A stretch of 58,966 nucleotides of DNA from Thermoplasmatota archaeon (lineage in GTDB: Archaea; Thermoplasmatota; E2; DHVEG-1), in assembly GCA_016927555.1 (NCBI GenBank), contig JAFGML010000035.1, positions 1 through 58,966 of the forward strand, written 5' to 3'. How positions within the stretch are numbered: the stretch's first letter is position 1; every line of letters begins with the position of its first letter. Both the position numbers and the translations under genes were made by a program. The notes under the pieces were generated by a model that was not told where the DNA came from, made no database searches, and was given only the letters and a program-made list of their open reading frames with translations. Positions 23,734-32,654 of the stretch are shown here, in pieces.

Positions 23734-25062
23734 ATGAAACACGTTCTTGTTCTCGGCGCAGGCATGGTCTCTCGACCGATGATTCAGTACTTGTTAGATC
23801 AACCAGAGTACCACGTGATCATGGCGAGTCGTACTGTCAGCAAAGCAGAACACATGATCCAAGGGCACCCACAGGGCAAAGCGTTTGCCTTGGATGTCAC
23901 CGATGACAAAAAAGTAGAAGAGTTTGTCTCACAGGCAGACGTCGTTGTCAGTCTGCTGCCGTACACCTACCACGTGAAGGTCGCTGAGATGTGCATACGA
24001 CACAAGAAGCACATGGTGACGACATCGTACGTCAGTGACGCGATGAAAGCCCTGGATGCACGAGCAAAAGCAGCAGGGATCCTCATCCTCAATGAGTGCG
24101 GACTGGACCCTGGTATCGACCACATGTCCGCGATGCGCATCATCCATGGTATTACCAACAGACAAGGCAAGGTTGTCAGCTTCCGTTCCACGACCGGAGC
24201 ACTTCCCGCTCATGAAGCAAACAACAACCCATTCGGCTACAAGTTCTCCTGGTCACCCCGTGGTGTTCTGCTCGCATCCCGCAACGCAGCACAATGGCTG
24301 GAGCAGGGAAAAGAAATCTCCATTCCTGGTGAGCAGCTCTTTGAGAATTACTACCTCCAAGACGTCCCTGGTGTTGGCACCTTTGAGAACTACCCAAACC
24401 GCAACTCTGTGCCGTACAAAGACATCTATGGATTGCAGGAAGCTAGAACCGTCTACCGGGGCACGTTCCGGATGACCGGCTGGTGTGAGACCCTCCGCAG
24501 TATTGTCGCACTAGGGTGGCTGAGCGAAGAACCACCAAGGGGATTCACCGGGAACACCTACGGCGACCTCACCAGACACCTCATCAAAGCATCACAACAA
24601 GATGACCTCTCTACTGCAGCGGCACGGTACCTTGGGTTGAAACCCTCTGCCGCGATCATCAAGCGACTCAACTGGCTAGGACTGTTTGGCACCGAGCCAC
24701 TCCCCACAGACAAGAACAACCCCCTAGATTACCTCAATGTCCTCACCCTCAAAAAAATGTCCATGGCTCCCCATGAGCGCGACATGGTGGTGATGCACCA
24801 CGAGTTCATCGCACAGTATCCACGGCACCAAGAGTACGTGACCTCAACCCTGGTTGACTACGGCATACCAGATACTGACACCTCAGTGGCACGAACCGTC
24901 GCACTCCCCGCTGCCATCGCCGTGAAAATGATACTGCAGAAAACCATCGCCATCACCGGCGTGCACATCCCTGTCCTCCCAGCAATCTACAACCCTGTTT
25001 TAGACGAACTAGAGAGCATGGGGATACGGTTTGTGGAAACATCAGAGAAAATCACACCATGA
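23734..25062 (+). CDS. Saccharopine dehydrogenase (glutamate-forming)
   Basis: A 442-residue saccharopine dehydrogenase. The dinucleotide motif VLVLGAGMVSRPM is at the N-terminus, followed by SLLPYTYHVKVAEMCI, the conserved NECGLDPGIDHMSAM, and SFRSTTGALPAHEANNNPFGYKFSWSP. These are core motifs of the family. It oxidises saccharopine to glutamate and 2-aminoadipate semialdehyde, or runs in reverse in lysine synthesis. GGAGG stands 9 bases before the ATG. It follows the reductase gene after 49 bases and precedes a lysine 6-aminotransferase. Confidence 0.9.
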   Translation: MKHVLVLGAGMVSRPMIQYLLDQPEYHVIMASRTVSKAEHMIQGHPQGKAFALDVTDDKKVEEFVSQADVVVSLLPYTYHVKVAEMCIRHKKHMVTTSYVSDAMKALDARAKAAGILILNECGLDPGIDHMSAMRIIHGITNRQGKVVSFRSTTGALPAHEANNNPFGYKFSWSPRGVLLASRNAAQWLEQGKEISIPGEQLFENYYLQDVPGVGTFENYPNRNSVPYKDIYGLQEARTVYRGTFRMTGWCETLRSIVALGWLSEEPPRGFTGNTYGDLTRHLIKASQQDDLSTAAARYLGLKPSAAIIKRLNWLGLFGTEPLPTDKNNPLDYLNVLTLKKMSMAPHERDMVVMHHEFIAQYPRHQEYVTSTLVDYGIPDTDTSVARTVALPAAIAVKMILQKTIAITGVHIPVLPAIYNPVLDELESMGIRFVETSEKITP

Positions 25063-25136
25063 CCGATATCATTTTATAACGTAGAAGGATACCGCTCTAC
25101 CAGGAACCACTCTGTATCCTCTGGAGGAGAACGACT

Positions 25137-26453
25137 ATGGCGATACAACCACAGAACGTCCATACGACCCTTGGCAAATACATGCTTGCCGATGGCTTTG
25201 ACCTTGTGTTAGATTTGAAAAAAAGTAAAGGGTGCCGCATCTACGATGCCCGTAGCAGCACCTCGTTCCTTGACGGCTTTTCTTTTTTTGCGACAGCACC
25301 GCTCGGCTGTAACCCTCCGCAGCTCACGGCACCTGAGTTTGTGAAAAAACTCGGTGACGTAGCAGTGAACAACCCGACGAACTCTGATATTTACACCGTT
25401 GAGATGGCGGAGTTTGTGGACACCTTTGGGAAGTTTGCAGTACCAAAGAACTTCCCACACTTGTTTTTCATTGCAGGAGGAGCCCTCGCTATTGAAAACG
25501 GTGTGAAGACCGCGTTTGACTGGAAGATACGAAAGAACATCGCACGAGGGAAAGGAGAACTGGGTCGACAAGTCATCCACTTCAAAGACGCGTTCCATGG
25601 ACGCACGGGGTACACGCTGTCTATGACCAACACGTTTAACAAGGATAAAACACGGTATTTCACGAAGTTTGACTGGCCGCGTATCACTAATCCTACAATC
25701 ACCTTTCCGTTGAACGCAGAGCACCTCACCACCGTTAAAGACCTTGAACACCAAGCGGTCTCTGAGATAGAACACGCGGTGGAGAAGAACCCTGATGACA
25801 TCGCAGCGCTCATCATCGAACCTATTCAAGGGGAAGGCGGGGACAACCACTTCCGCAAAGAGTTCTTCCATGAACTGCGGCGACTGTGTGATGAGTATGA
25901 GATGATGTTCATCATCGACGAGGTACAAACCGGCGTGGGGTTAACGGGAAAGATGTGGGCGTATCAACATTTTGATTTTGAACCAGATATCATCGCGTTT
26001 GGAAAAAAGACACAGATCTGTGGGATCATGGTCAACCGTCGTGTCGATGAGATACCAGAGAATGTGTTTCGAGTACCGAGCAGGTTGAATTCCACCTGGG
26101 GTGGCAACCTCATCGACATGGTGCGCTGCCAGAAGTACCTCGAGGTCATCGATGAGGAGCACCTGGTGAAAAACGCTGAGGTGCAAGGGAAACGTCTGCT
26201 CGAAGGTCTAGAAGACATACAACAGCAGTATTCTCAGAAGATCTCCAATGCACGGGGACGAGGGCTGATGTGTGCCTTTGACCTGCCGACCCCACAGCTG
26301 CGCGATGCACTGAAATCCAAGCTGTACGCCAATCATCTGCTTGTGCTCACCTGCGGGTCGGTGACGATACGGTTCCGGCCGCCATTAACAATTACTGCTG
26401 AAGAAATCGATGAAATACTTGCTATTGTCAAAAAAACAGTCCACGCCTTCTAA
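25137..26453 (+). CDS. lat: L-lysine 6-aminotransferase (class III, PLP)
   Basis: A 438-residue class III aminotransferase. It begins with the Lat-type segment LGKYMLADGFDLVLDLKKSKG, has FIAGGALAIENGVKTAFDWK, the PLP-binding Asp in IIDEVQTGVG and the Schiff-base Lys in IAFGKKTQICG. Lat transfers the epsilon-amino group of lysine to 2-oxoglutarate and gives 2-aminoadipate semialdehyde, the same product as the saccharopine route encoded just upstream. Related omega-aminotransferases are the alternative, but the N-terminal match favours lysine. A strong GGAGGAG precedes the ATG. The semialdehyde dehydrogenase that would follow is not in the window. Confidence 0.82.
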   Translation: MAIQPQNVHTTLGKYMLADGFDLVLDLKKSKGCRIYDARSSTSFLDGFSFFATAPLGCNPPQLTAPEFVKKLGDVAVNNPTNSDIYTVEMAEFVDTFGKFAVPKNFPHLFFIAGGALAIENGVKTAFDWKIRKNIARGKGELGRQVIHFKDAFHGRTGYTLSMTNTFNKDKTRYFTKFDWPRITNPTITFPLNAEHLTTVKDLEHQAVSEIEHAVEKNPDDIAALIIEPIQGEGGDNHFRKEFFHELRRLCDEYEMMFIIDEVQTGVGLTGKMWAYQHFDFEPDIIAFGKKTQICGIMVNRRVDEIPENVFRVPSRLNSTWGGNLIDMVRCQKYLEVIDEEHLVKNAEVQGKRLLEGLEDIQQQYSQKISNARGRGLMCAFDLPTPQLRDALKSKLYANHLLVLTCGSVTIRFRPPLTITAEEIDEILAIVKKTVHAF

Positions 26454-26460
26454 ACCAGGC

Positions 26461-28122
26461 TTATAGCGACAGCTTCGTTTTCAACAATGATGCGACGTCA
26501 TCAATGTTGATTCGCTCTTGTTTCGTGGTATCGCGGTCCCTGACAGTGACCCTGTGATCTGAGAGTGAGTCATGGTCCACGGTGACGCAGAAGGGTGTGC
26601 CAATTTCATCCATCCGTGCGTACCGTCGTCCTATAGTGCCGCTTTCATCGTAGTAGGTCTCGATGCCGTGCTTGCGGATGGTATCGTCGATGTCTCGTGC
26701 GAGACGTATGAGTTGTTCATTGCTGATTAAGGGAAACACGCCTGCTTTGATGGGTGCCATCTTGGGAGTGAGACGTAAGACGGTGTACTCCTCCTCTTTT
26801 TTCTTGTCTTCCACAAAGTTGTGCTCAAGTACGAAGTACAGGATGCGATCGATGCCGAAGGATGGTTCGATGACGTGGGGGACAAACTTTTCACCACTCT
26901 GTTTCTCTGTGACATCCACAATGTCGTAGCACTCTTTTGGGATCTCCAGTGGCTCGCCATCAACAGTGACTGTGATCTTCTTTGCTGTTGACGGGTGCAG
27001 AGTCTCCAACTGTTCCTTTATTTTCCCTGCTGTACTGCCAAACCGTGGTCCAAGGACGTTCATCTTTGGGATGATTTTTTTGGTGGTAATCTCCTTTGGC
27101 TCATCAAAGGGCCTGAGGGCGTACATGTCAACAGAGGATGAGACGATGTGGGCGTTGAGGTCGTAAGCGGATCGATCAGCGATGCCGACGCATTCGACCC
27201 AACCGAACCGCTCGCTGTGCAGCTCGGCATCCCAGCATTCCGTGGCGTAGTGCGCCAGCTCATCGGCTGCGTGTTTCCGGAACCTGAATTTCTTTGGATT
27301 TACCCCCGCTTGCAGCAGGAACTCTTGTGTGAGGTACATGTAGTACGCGAGTGCCTGGTTGTTGATGACCTTCTTTTTCACGGCATCAGCGACTGACATC
27401 TTCAGTTCATTTATGTTGTCAAAAAGGAAGAGTTCTTTGTCTTGGACGGTAGGGAACAGTGGATGTGTTTTATCCTGCGGGTCGAAGAAGATTTCTGCCT
27501 CAGCCATGGAGAATTCACGTTGTCGAATCGTCCCCTGACGAGGGGATATCTCATTGCGGTAGCCCCTTCCTATTTGTACGACTCCGAAGGGGAGTTTCTT
27601 TCTATTGAATTGGTACAGTAGGTGGAAGTTAGTGAAAATGCCTTGTGCGGTCTCCGGGCGTAAGAACGCCTTCCGTCCGTCACCAGCACCTATGCTAGTG
27701 GAGAACATGAGGTTGACAGGGTGTGCATCGTGTAAGGATGCATGGCAGGTCGGACACCGAATGTTGTCCTCATTCATTGCTTGCTCGACACTTAGTCCTT
27801 TGTCAATGATGTCTTCGACTTTGTAGGAGCGTTGACATTTCAGGCAGTCAACGGTGAGATCCGTGAACTCCTCGACATGACCTGACGCAGCTAACACCTC
27901 GTACAGCGTGATCGTCGGTGTGCTGATTTCAACGCATTTGTCGTGTAAGACAAAAAAACGTCTCCACAGGTTTTCAAGGTTGTTTTTGAGCTGAGAACCG
28001 AGTGGTCCATAGTCGTAGAACCCTGCGATGCCGCCATAGATCTCAAACGAAGGGTAGATGAACCCTCTGCGTTTGGCTACCATCATAATTCTATCGTAGA
28101 TGTCTTGTGGCATCAGTGTCAT
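26461..28122 (-). CDS. glyS: Glycyl-tRNA synthetase (class II)
   Basis: A 553-residue alpha2-type glycyl-tRNA synthetase, the archaeal/eukaryotic form. The N-terminal part reads RRGFIYPSFEIYGGIAGFYDYGPLG; a four-cysteine zinc-like insert (CLKC and CPTC near residues 93 and 124) follows. Motif 2 is GRGYRNEISPRQG with FSMAEAEIFF, and the C-terminal anticodon-binding domain closes the protein. ATG 28122 is given; ATG 28113 has better spacing from the GGGAG. It is a monocistronic housekeeping gene, with its TATA-like element GGATTTAAAC inside the end of the CBS gene upstream. Confidence 0.95.
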   Translation of the reverse strand: MTLMPQDIYDRIMMVAKRRGFIYPSFEIYGGIAGFYDYGPLGSQLKNNLENLWRRFFVLHDKCVEISTPTITLYEVLAASGHVEEFTDLTVDCLKCQRSYKVEDIIDKGLSVEQAMNEDNIRCPTCHASLHDAHPVNLMFSTSIGAGDGRKAFLRPETAQGIFTNFHLLYQFNRKKLPFGVVQIGRGYRNEISPRQGTIRQREFSMAEAEIFFDPQDKTHPLFPTVQDKELFLFDNINELKMSVADAVKKKVINNQALAYYMYLTQEFLLQAGVNPKKFRFRKHAADELAHYATECWDAELHSERFGWVECVGIADRSAYDLNAHIVSSSVDMYALRPFDEPKEITTKKIIPKMNVLGPRFGSTAGKIKEQLETLHPSTAKKITVTVDGEPLEIPKECYDIVDVTEKQSGEKFVPHVIEPSFGIDRILYFVLEHNFVEDKKKEEEYTVLRLTPKMAPIKAGVFPLISNEQLIRLARDIDDTIRKHGIETYYDESGTIGRRYARMDEIGTPFCVTVDHDSLSDHRVTVRDRDTTKQERINIDDVASLLKTKLSL

Positions 28123-28144
28123 GCTCCCATGGCAAAAAAGGAAT

Positions 28145-28999
28145 TCATTTGGAGGATTTAAACATGCATGACATCAGATCGATATCGGTGACCATGCCCA
28201 ACAGTTTGTTCTCAGGGCTGACGACGGGCACATGGCTGATCTTGTTCTTCATCATCTTGCGTGCTGTCTCAGAGATCGGGTCGTTCTTGTACGCTTTTAT
28301 CACATTGGTGACCATGATTTCTTTCACTGCAACAGGTGGGAGATCCACCTTGGTCGTCGAGTAGTACAACCTGATGGTATCCCGGATGCCCTCCCAGGTC
28401 CACTCATCCTCATCGCCACCCATCCCCAGGTTGGTCTGCGACACGCTCTCTTTGATGTGGCTGAGTTTGAACAGGTCTCCTTCGCTGACGATACCAGCGA
28501 GTTGCCCTTCAAGGTTTAAAATAGGCAGAGCAGTCTCGTTGGTGACACTGATGATTTCCATGATAAGTGTAATCGGGGTTTCCTGGTACACGGGGACGAG
28601 ATTTCTCGTGAAATAGTTATCAACAATGTCATCGTACTCATCGGTTAAGGCTTTGAGCACATCGGTTGGGCTGATGATGCCGACGATGTTCTTGCGTTTA
28701 TCAACCACGGGTAGGCCATGGATGCGGTGCTCGTAGAGCAGTTTCGCAGCGCTGGTCAGTGAATCGTCCTTCATGACAGTGATAGGTTTGGTACTCATGA
28801 TTAACGCGATTTGCTCTTCGTCAGGGTTCCTGAAAATATCGGAACGAGTGAGAACACCTGCGACTTTCTTTGTGTCTTTCTTCAGGATTGGCATCCCGGA
28901 GACGTTGTGTTTGGCAAGGGTTTTTAAGGCGTCTCGAATCGTCCCTGGTACGTAGCCAACGATTAAATCCTTTGACATCGCGTCTTCAATTTTCATCAT
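28145..28999 (-). CDS. Protein with four CBS domains
   Basis: A 284-residue protein made only of CBS domains, two Bateman pairs: repeats start at IEDAMSKDLIVGYV, ALIMSTKPITVMKDD, VDNYFTRNLVPVYQE and VKEIMVTNVIKAYKND. Each ends in the typical GI/GMV-(S/T)-xx-D pattern (GVLTRSDI, GIISPTDVL, GIVSEGDL, GMVTDIDL). CBS pairs bind adenosine nucleotides or other ligands and regulate partner proteins; no catalytic domain is attached. The ATG at 28999 after GGGATAACAGC is preferred over 29026. It follows the amidohydrolase gene by 23 bases and is probably co-transcribed with it. Confidence 0.85.
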   Translation of the reverse strand: MMKIEDAMSKDLIVGYVPGTIRDALKTLAKHNVSGMPILKKDTKKVAGVLTRSDIFRNPDEEQIALIMSTKPITVMKDDSLTSAAKLLYEHRIHGLPVVDKRKNIVGIISPTDVLKALTDEYDDIVDNYFTRNLVPVYQETPITLIMEIISVTNETALPILNLEGQLAGIVSEGDLFKLSHIKESVSQTNLGMGGDEDEWTWEGIRDTIRLYYSTTKVDLPPVAVKEIMVTNVIKAYKNDPISETARKMMKNKISHVPVVSPENKLLGMVTDIDLMSCMFKSSK

Positions 29000-29022
29000 G
29001 CTGTTATCCCTCTTCATCCCTA

Positions 29023-30030
29023 TCATCTACGGTATAGGAGTTTTAAAGACCCTTTCTCTAAAACAATGAAGTGTTGTAATAGGGTGGGCCCCTGAATATC
29101 ATCATCTAAATTTAAAGCTTTCCTTGGAGTATATGTTACCATTTTCAGGAGTTCTTCAGTAGAAAAGCTACCAGAGTTGCGTAAGAAGCGGACCTCCTCG
29201 CTGACATCAGGCGTGTTGATCATCGCGTTGTCGGTTCCCAGCAATACGGTCACCTTGGTCTGTTTCATCAGAGAAAAATTATGCTTCAGATGAAAAAAGG
29301 AATAGGAGCGAGGGCAGATGACGACAGGAATACCTGCATCATGCACACGCTGAAGATCAGCCTGCGTTGCCTGAATCATGTGCACCAGAAGGCCTGGTCG
29401 TAACTCCAAGATACGATCCACGTCCTCACGGAGTATCTCACTGGCGTGTACGGCGAACATCTTGTTTTTTCTCCGGGTATGGGCTGCGATTTTCTCTATC
29501 TCCGAAGGCTCCCAGTCTGAGAGGCTGCTCAGGCCGATGCCATCTGAATTCTGCAGGAGCCAGTCGACCTCCTCTCGTTCGTATTTCATCTGCGATGGCC
29601 GTGAGAGAATCATCGCATGAACACTGCTGTGCCTCAGTGCCCTCCTCAGCTGAAAAATTCCTATGAGGCCTCCTTCTCGAAAATCACAGAAGCCTGCGGT
29701 ACCAGCAGCGCTCATCTCTGAGACTGCCTGCTGCATTCCCTGGACAACTTCCTGCTCTGTTGCGCCTTTGAGCAGTTGGAATTTAACTCCATCTGGGGGG
29801 CGGACCAACTCTGAGACACTACGAGGCAACGGGAGCTTTTTGGTTCGGATGAAGGCATCGCCGAGATGAGTATGGGCATTCACCAACGTTGGAAGAATCA
29901 CTCCCTTTGCCACTGGTTGTGCTGGTGGGACGCCTTTTCCAATCTCAACTGCTTGGCTCTTGGCTGAAAATCCAAGGTACCCGTGAACAAAACCCTCGTG
30001 GAGGAGGATGTCTCCCTGGACGTACTGCAT
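29023..30030 (-). CDS. Amidohydrolase-superfamily protein
   Basis: A 335-residue metal-dependent hydrolase. Metal ligands are visible as NAHTHLGD (HxH), FAVHASE (His) and LLGTDNAM (Asp). The overall order is that of the cytosine/guanine deaminase and chlorohydrolase branch, but the substrate is not identifiable and the protein is shorter than many of that group. A TATA-like GACTATAAAAAC (minus strand, about 30054-30065) is 27-30 bases before the ATG at 30030, so a leaderless mRNA is likely and the open frame up to 30051 is not used. Downstream lies the CBS protein, which might sense a nucleotide linked to this enzyme. Confidence 0.75.
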   Translation of the reverse strand: MQYVQGDILLHEGFVHGYLGFSAKSQAVEIGKGVPPAQPVAKGVILPTLVNAHTHLGDAFIRTKKLPLPRSVSELVRPPDGVKFQLLKGATEQEVVQGMQQAVSEMSAAGTAGFCDFREGGLIGIFQLRRALRHSSVHAMILSRPSQMKYEREEVDWLLQNSDGIGLSSLSDWEPSEIEKIAAHTRRKNKMFAVHASEILREDVDRILELRPGLLVHMIQATQADLQRVHDAGIPVVICPRSYSFFHLKHNFSLMKQTKVTVLLGTDNAMINTPDVSEEVRFLRNSGSFSTEELLKMVTYTPRKALNLDDDIQGPTLLQHFIVLEKGSLKLLYRR

Positions 30031-30213
30031 ACGCAACTGGGAAAGACCCACGTGTTTTTATAGTCTTTTTTCCCTCTGTTTCACCCTGACGAGAGGGTGC
30101 TATAGAAATATTTTTGTATACACCTGATGATTTCTCCCCCTCTCTTTCATTCTCCGATGTCTGTTGCATCACTTGAGATGTCCAGAGAGAGTAAGAACGT
30201 AGAGATGGTTAGC

Positions 30214-31275
30214 ATGGTTGAACATGACTTGGAACGAACATCATCAGTGGATAAGAGCAATATGCTCGATGGACTCGCTCGGTTTCCTGAGCAAATCAAA
30301 GAGGCACTAGCGATTGCTGAGACGGTGGAGCGCTTCACTTTTTTAAAAGTAGATGACGTCGTCGTCTCCGGGATGGGCGGGTCTGCGATTTCTGGGGACA
30401 TTCTCGCCAGTCTGTTTCGAGATACCCTTGATGTCCCCCTCGTCGTCAACAGAGACTACGATCTCCCAAAGTGGGTGAATAAGGACACCCTTGTCCTGTG
30501 CATGAGCTACTCAGGGAACACCTCTGAGACGCTCAGTTCCTTTAAACTGGCGTACCAGAAAAAATGTAAAATCATCTGCATCTCCACTGGTGGGAAACTC
30601 CAGGAGCTTGCTGAAAAACGCCAGGTGCCTTTTGTGAAAATCCCTGCTGGACTTCAGCCACGGGCAGCCACCCCGTACTTGCTGTTTCCCGCTATTGTCT
30701 TTTTGAAGAAAATCGGCTTAGTCAAAACAGCAATTGAGACAGACATCCAGGAAACCATCACCATCACCCAAGAGTTCATCACCACACTTCACCGAACAGT
30801 CCCACTGGAGAGTAACCCTGCGAAGCAGCTGGCAACAAAAATACACCAGACCATCCCTCAGGTCTACGGCTGGGGTGTGTACGCACCCATTGCACTCCGT
30901 TGGCGTCATCAGTTCAATGAGAACAGTAAAGTCATCGCTCGCACAGACATAGTCCCTGAGTGCAACCACAATGATCTCGTCGGCTGGTCCGCAAACCCGG
31001 AAGTCTCGAAACTCTTCTCCTGTATTCTCTTCCGAGATAGAGATGAGGAGCTCGTTGAAATGACACGGCGGCTGGAGTTCATGCACGACCTGTGCTCCAA
31101 CATGGCGGGCGCTGTCATCGAAGTCACACCGAAAGGGAAAAGCAGACTGGCGAAGATGATGTACTTCATGTGCCTTGGTGATTTCACGAGTTGTTACCTC
31201 GCGGTGCTCAGAGGCATTGACCCAAGTCCCGTGGACATCATCACAGCGCTGAAGAACCGACTCGCAGAAAAATAA
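30214..31275 (+). CDS. Bifunctional phosphoglucose/phosphomannose isomerase
   Basis: A 353-residue SIS-domain isomerase of the archaeal bifunctional PGI/PMI type. The first SIS domain has VVVSGMGGSAISGD and CMSYSGNTSETLSS, the second region ends near ECNHNDLVGW, and the late stretch YLAVLRGIDPSPVDII is typical. It interconverts glucose 6-phosphate or mannose 6-phosphate with fructose 6-phosphate. The frame is open from 30127, but TATA-like sequence at about 30101-30120 excludes that start. ATG codons at 30157, 30205 and 30214 are possible; 30214 gives the usual short lead before SNMLDGLARFPEQ and has GAGATGG upstream. Confidence 0.85.
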   Translation: MVEHDLERTSSVDKSNMLDGLARFPEQIKEALAIAETVERFTFLKVDDVVVSGMGGSAISGDILASLFRDTLDVPLVVNRDYDLPKWVNKDTLVLCMSYSGNTSETLSSFKLAYQKKCKIICISTGGKLQELAEKRQVPFVKIPAGLQPRAATPYLLFPAIVFLKKIGLVKTAIETDIQETITITQEFITTLHRTVPLESNPAKQLATKIHQTIPQVYGWGVYAPIALRWRHQFNENSKVIARTDIVPECNHNDLVGWSANPEVSKLFSCILFRDRDEELVEMTRRLEFMHDLCSNMAGAVIEVTPKGKSRLAKMMYFMCLGDFTSCYLAVLRGIDPSPVDIITALKNRLAEK

Positions 31276-31347
31276 TCTGTCCGAACTCTATTGAAAAAGC
31301 ATAAATAGGCAGTACTGCATCTTTCCACGCAGCACTCACACGAAGGG

Positions 31348-32553
31348 ATGAGGATGACGAGGCCACCTGCGATCAAACCACTCACCGTCTTATGTATTCT
31401 TCTACTGTCTGTCGCAGTCCACTGCCTGTTCGTATTACCCGGCTCTGCTCAAGACGATGACTCCCTTACGGTTGCGCTGTATGATTCTGAGGATTGGAAT
31501 GAGTACATCGGCACGACGGTGCTTGAAGGAAAGCAGTACGATATCATTGCAAGCACCGCGGATGAAACCATCGAACTCAATGTCACCATTACTGTGCTTG
31601 GGCAGACGTACTTCATCAACGAGACGCAGCCATTCATTACGATCACTGCTCCTCTCTTTGATCAAACACATTCATTTCTGATCAATGCAACAAAAGAAGG
31701 GTATGTTCCTTATACATCAGAAATCAGCGTTGTACAAGGATTCCTGTCGGTTGTTGCTGATCGTAGCATCGTTGAAGAAAAAAAGGAGTTCCAAGTCACG
31801 GTCACCGACCACGATGGTCACCCCGTCGCTGATGTGACTGTCACGACCTCTGGCAACACCGAACCCGCTATTACTGATGCGCAGGGAGTCGCCTACATTG
31901 ATGCACCAAACGTGGACAACGATGTCACCATCAGCATTCAGGCCACAAAGGAAGGCTTCCTCCTCGGAGCTACGACCATTCGCATCGACAACGTCGAAGG
32001 ATTCCTCCTGGATTTCACCGGCGTCCAGTTCCTCCAGGTTCTCCCCATTCTCCTCGCAGTGCTCGTTGTCATCATCGCTATCATCATCGTCCTGTGGAGG
32101 CAGAAACGAAGCAAGTACATGGCGGGGGTGCCTCCTTCATCAGACACACCAGCTGAGCCGCTCCCCTACACACAGAGACGATCCAGCAACCACGCCACCC
32201 ATGACGCCACCCTCTACTCCGTCGACCAGAAGAAAGACCTCTCTGTCTCAACACCTTCTTCCAAGGTAGAAGAACTCCGCATCCCCGTACAAGAAAAGAA
32301 GAAAGAAACCACCTACCTGACCACCGACAAGCACCCAGAGCACCCTGTGCAGCAACAGAAGACAGAACCAGATGAGTGGTTCAAAGGGGAGAACTACATG
32401 CGGTACAAACTCGATGAGCTCACCGGGCAAATCGACCAACAGACCGACGGCAAATGGTTCGAAGGAGAACGCGACAGCAAGTACAAGGTCGATGAGACGC
32501 TCAAGAAATCCGCAAAGAAGAAAAAAGACGATGAGGAAGACGACACCAAATAA
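31348..32553 (+). CDS. Receptor-like single-pass membrane protein with cytoplasmic WFxGE repeats
   Basis: A 401-residue protein, family not recognised. It has an N-terminal signal peptide (about residues 10-35) and an extracytoplasmic part of two beta-rich segments, the second resembling carboxypeptidase-regulatory or Ig-like domains (VTVTDHDGHPVADVTVTTSG and DAQGVAYIDAP). One transmembrane helix follows at about 229-250, then a long polar cytoplasmic tail. The tail holds two copies of a short motif, EWFKGENYMRYKLDEL near 343-358 and KWFEGERDSKYKVDETL near 369-385, and ends in a Lys-rich then Asp/Glu-rich segment. The layout suggests a surface sensor or anchor whose tail docks a cytosolic partner; this is inference. 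Confidence 0.6.
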   Translation: MRMTRPPAIKPLTVLCILLLSVAVHCLFVLPGSAQDDDSLTVALYDSEDWNEYIGTTVLEGKQYDIIASTADETIELNVTITVLGQTYFINETQPFITITAPLFDQTHSFLINATKEGYVPYTSEISVVQGFLSVVADRSIVEEKKEFQVTVTDHDGHPVADVTVTTSGNTEPAITDAQGVAYIDAPNVDNDVTISIQATKEGFLLGATTIRIDNVEGFLLDFTGVQFLQVLPILLAVLVVIIAIIIVLWRQKRSKYMAGVPPSSDTPAEPLPYTQRRSSNHATHDATLYSVDQKKDLSVSTPSSKVEELRIPVQEKKKETTYLTTDKHPEHPVQQQKTEPDEWFKGENYMRYKLDELTGQIDQQTDGKWFEGERDSKYKVDETLKKSAKKKKDDEEDDTK

Positions 32554-32654
32554 TCTGCTTCTTTTACCCGCTCCCTTGTTGATTGCAGAAACTTGCCCTC
32601 CCGTCACTTCATGAACAGGATGATTTTTGTAGCAGCGAGGTTATCACTGTCTCT

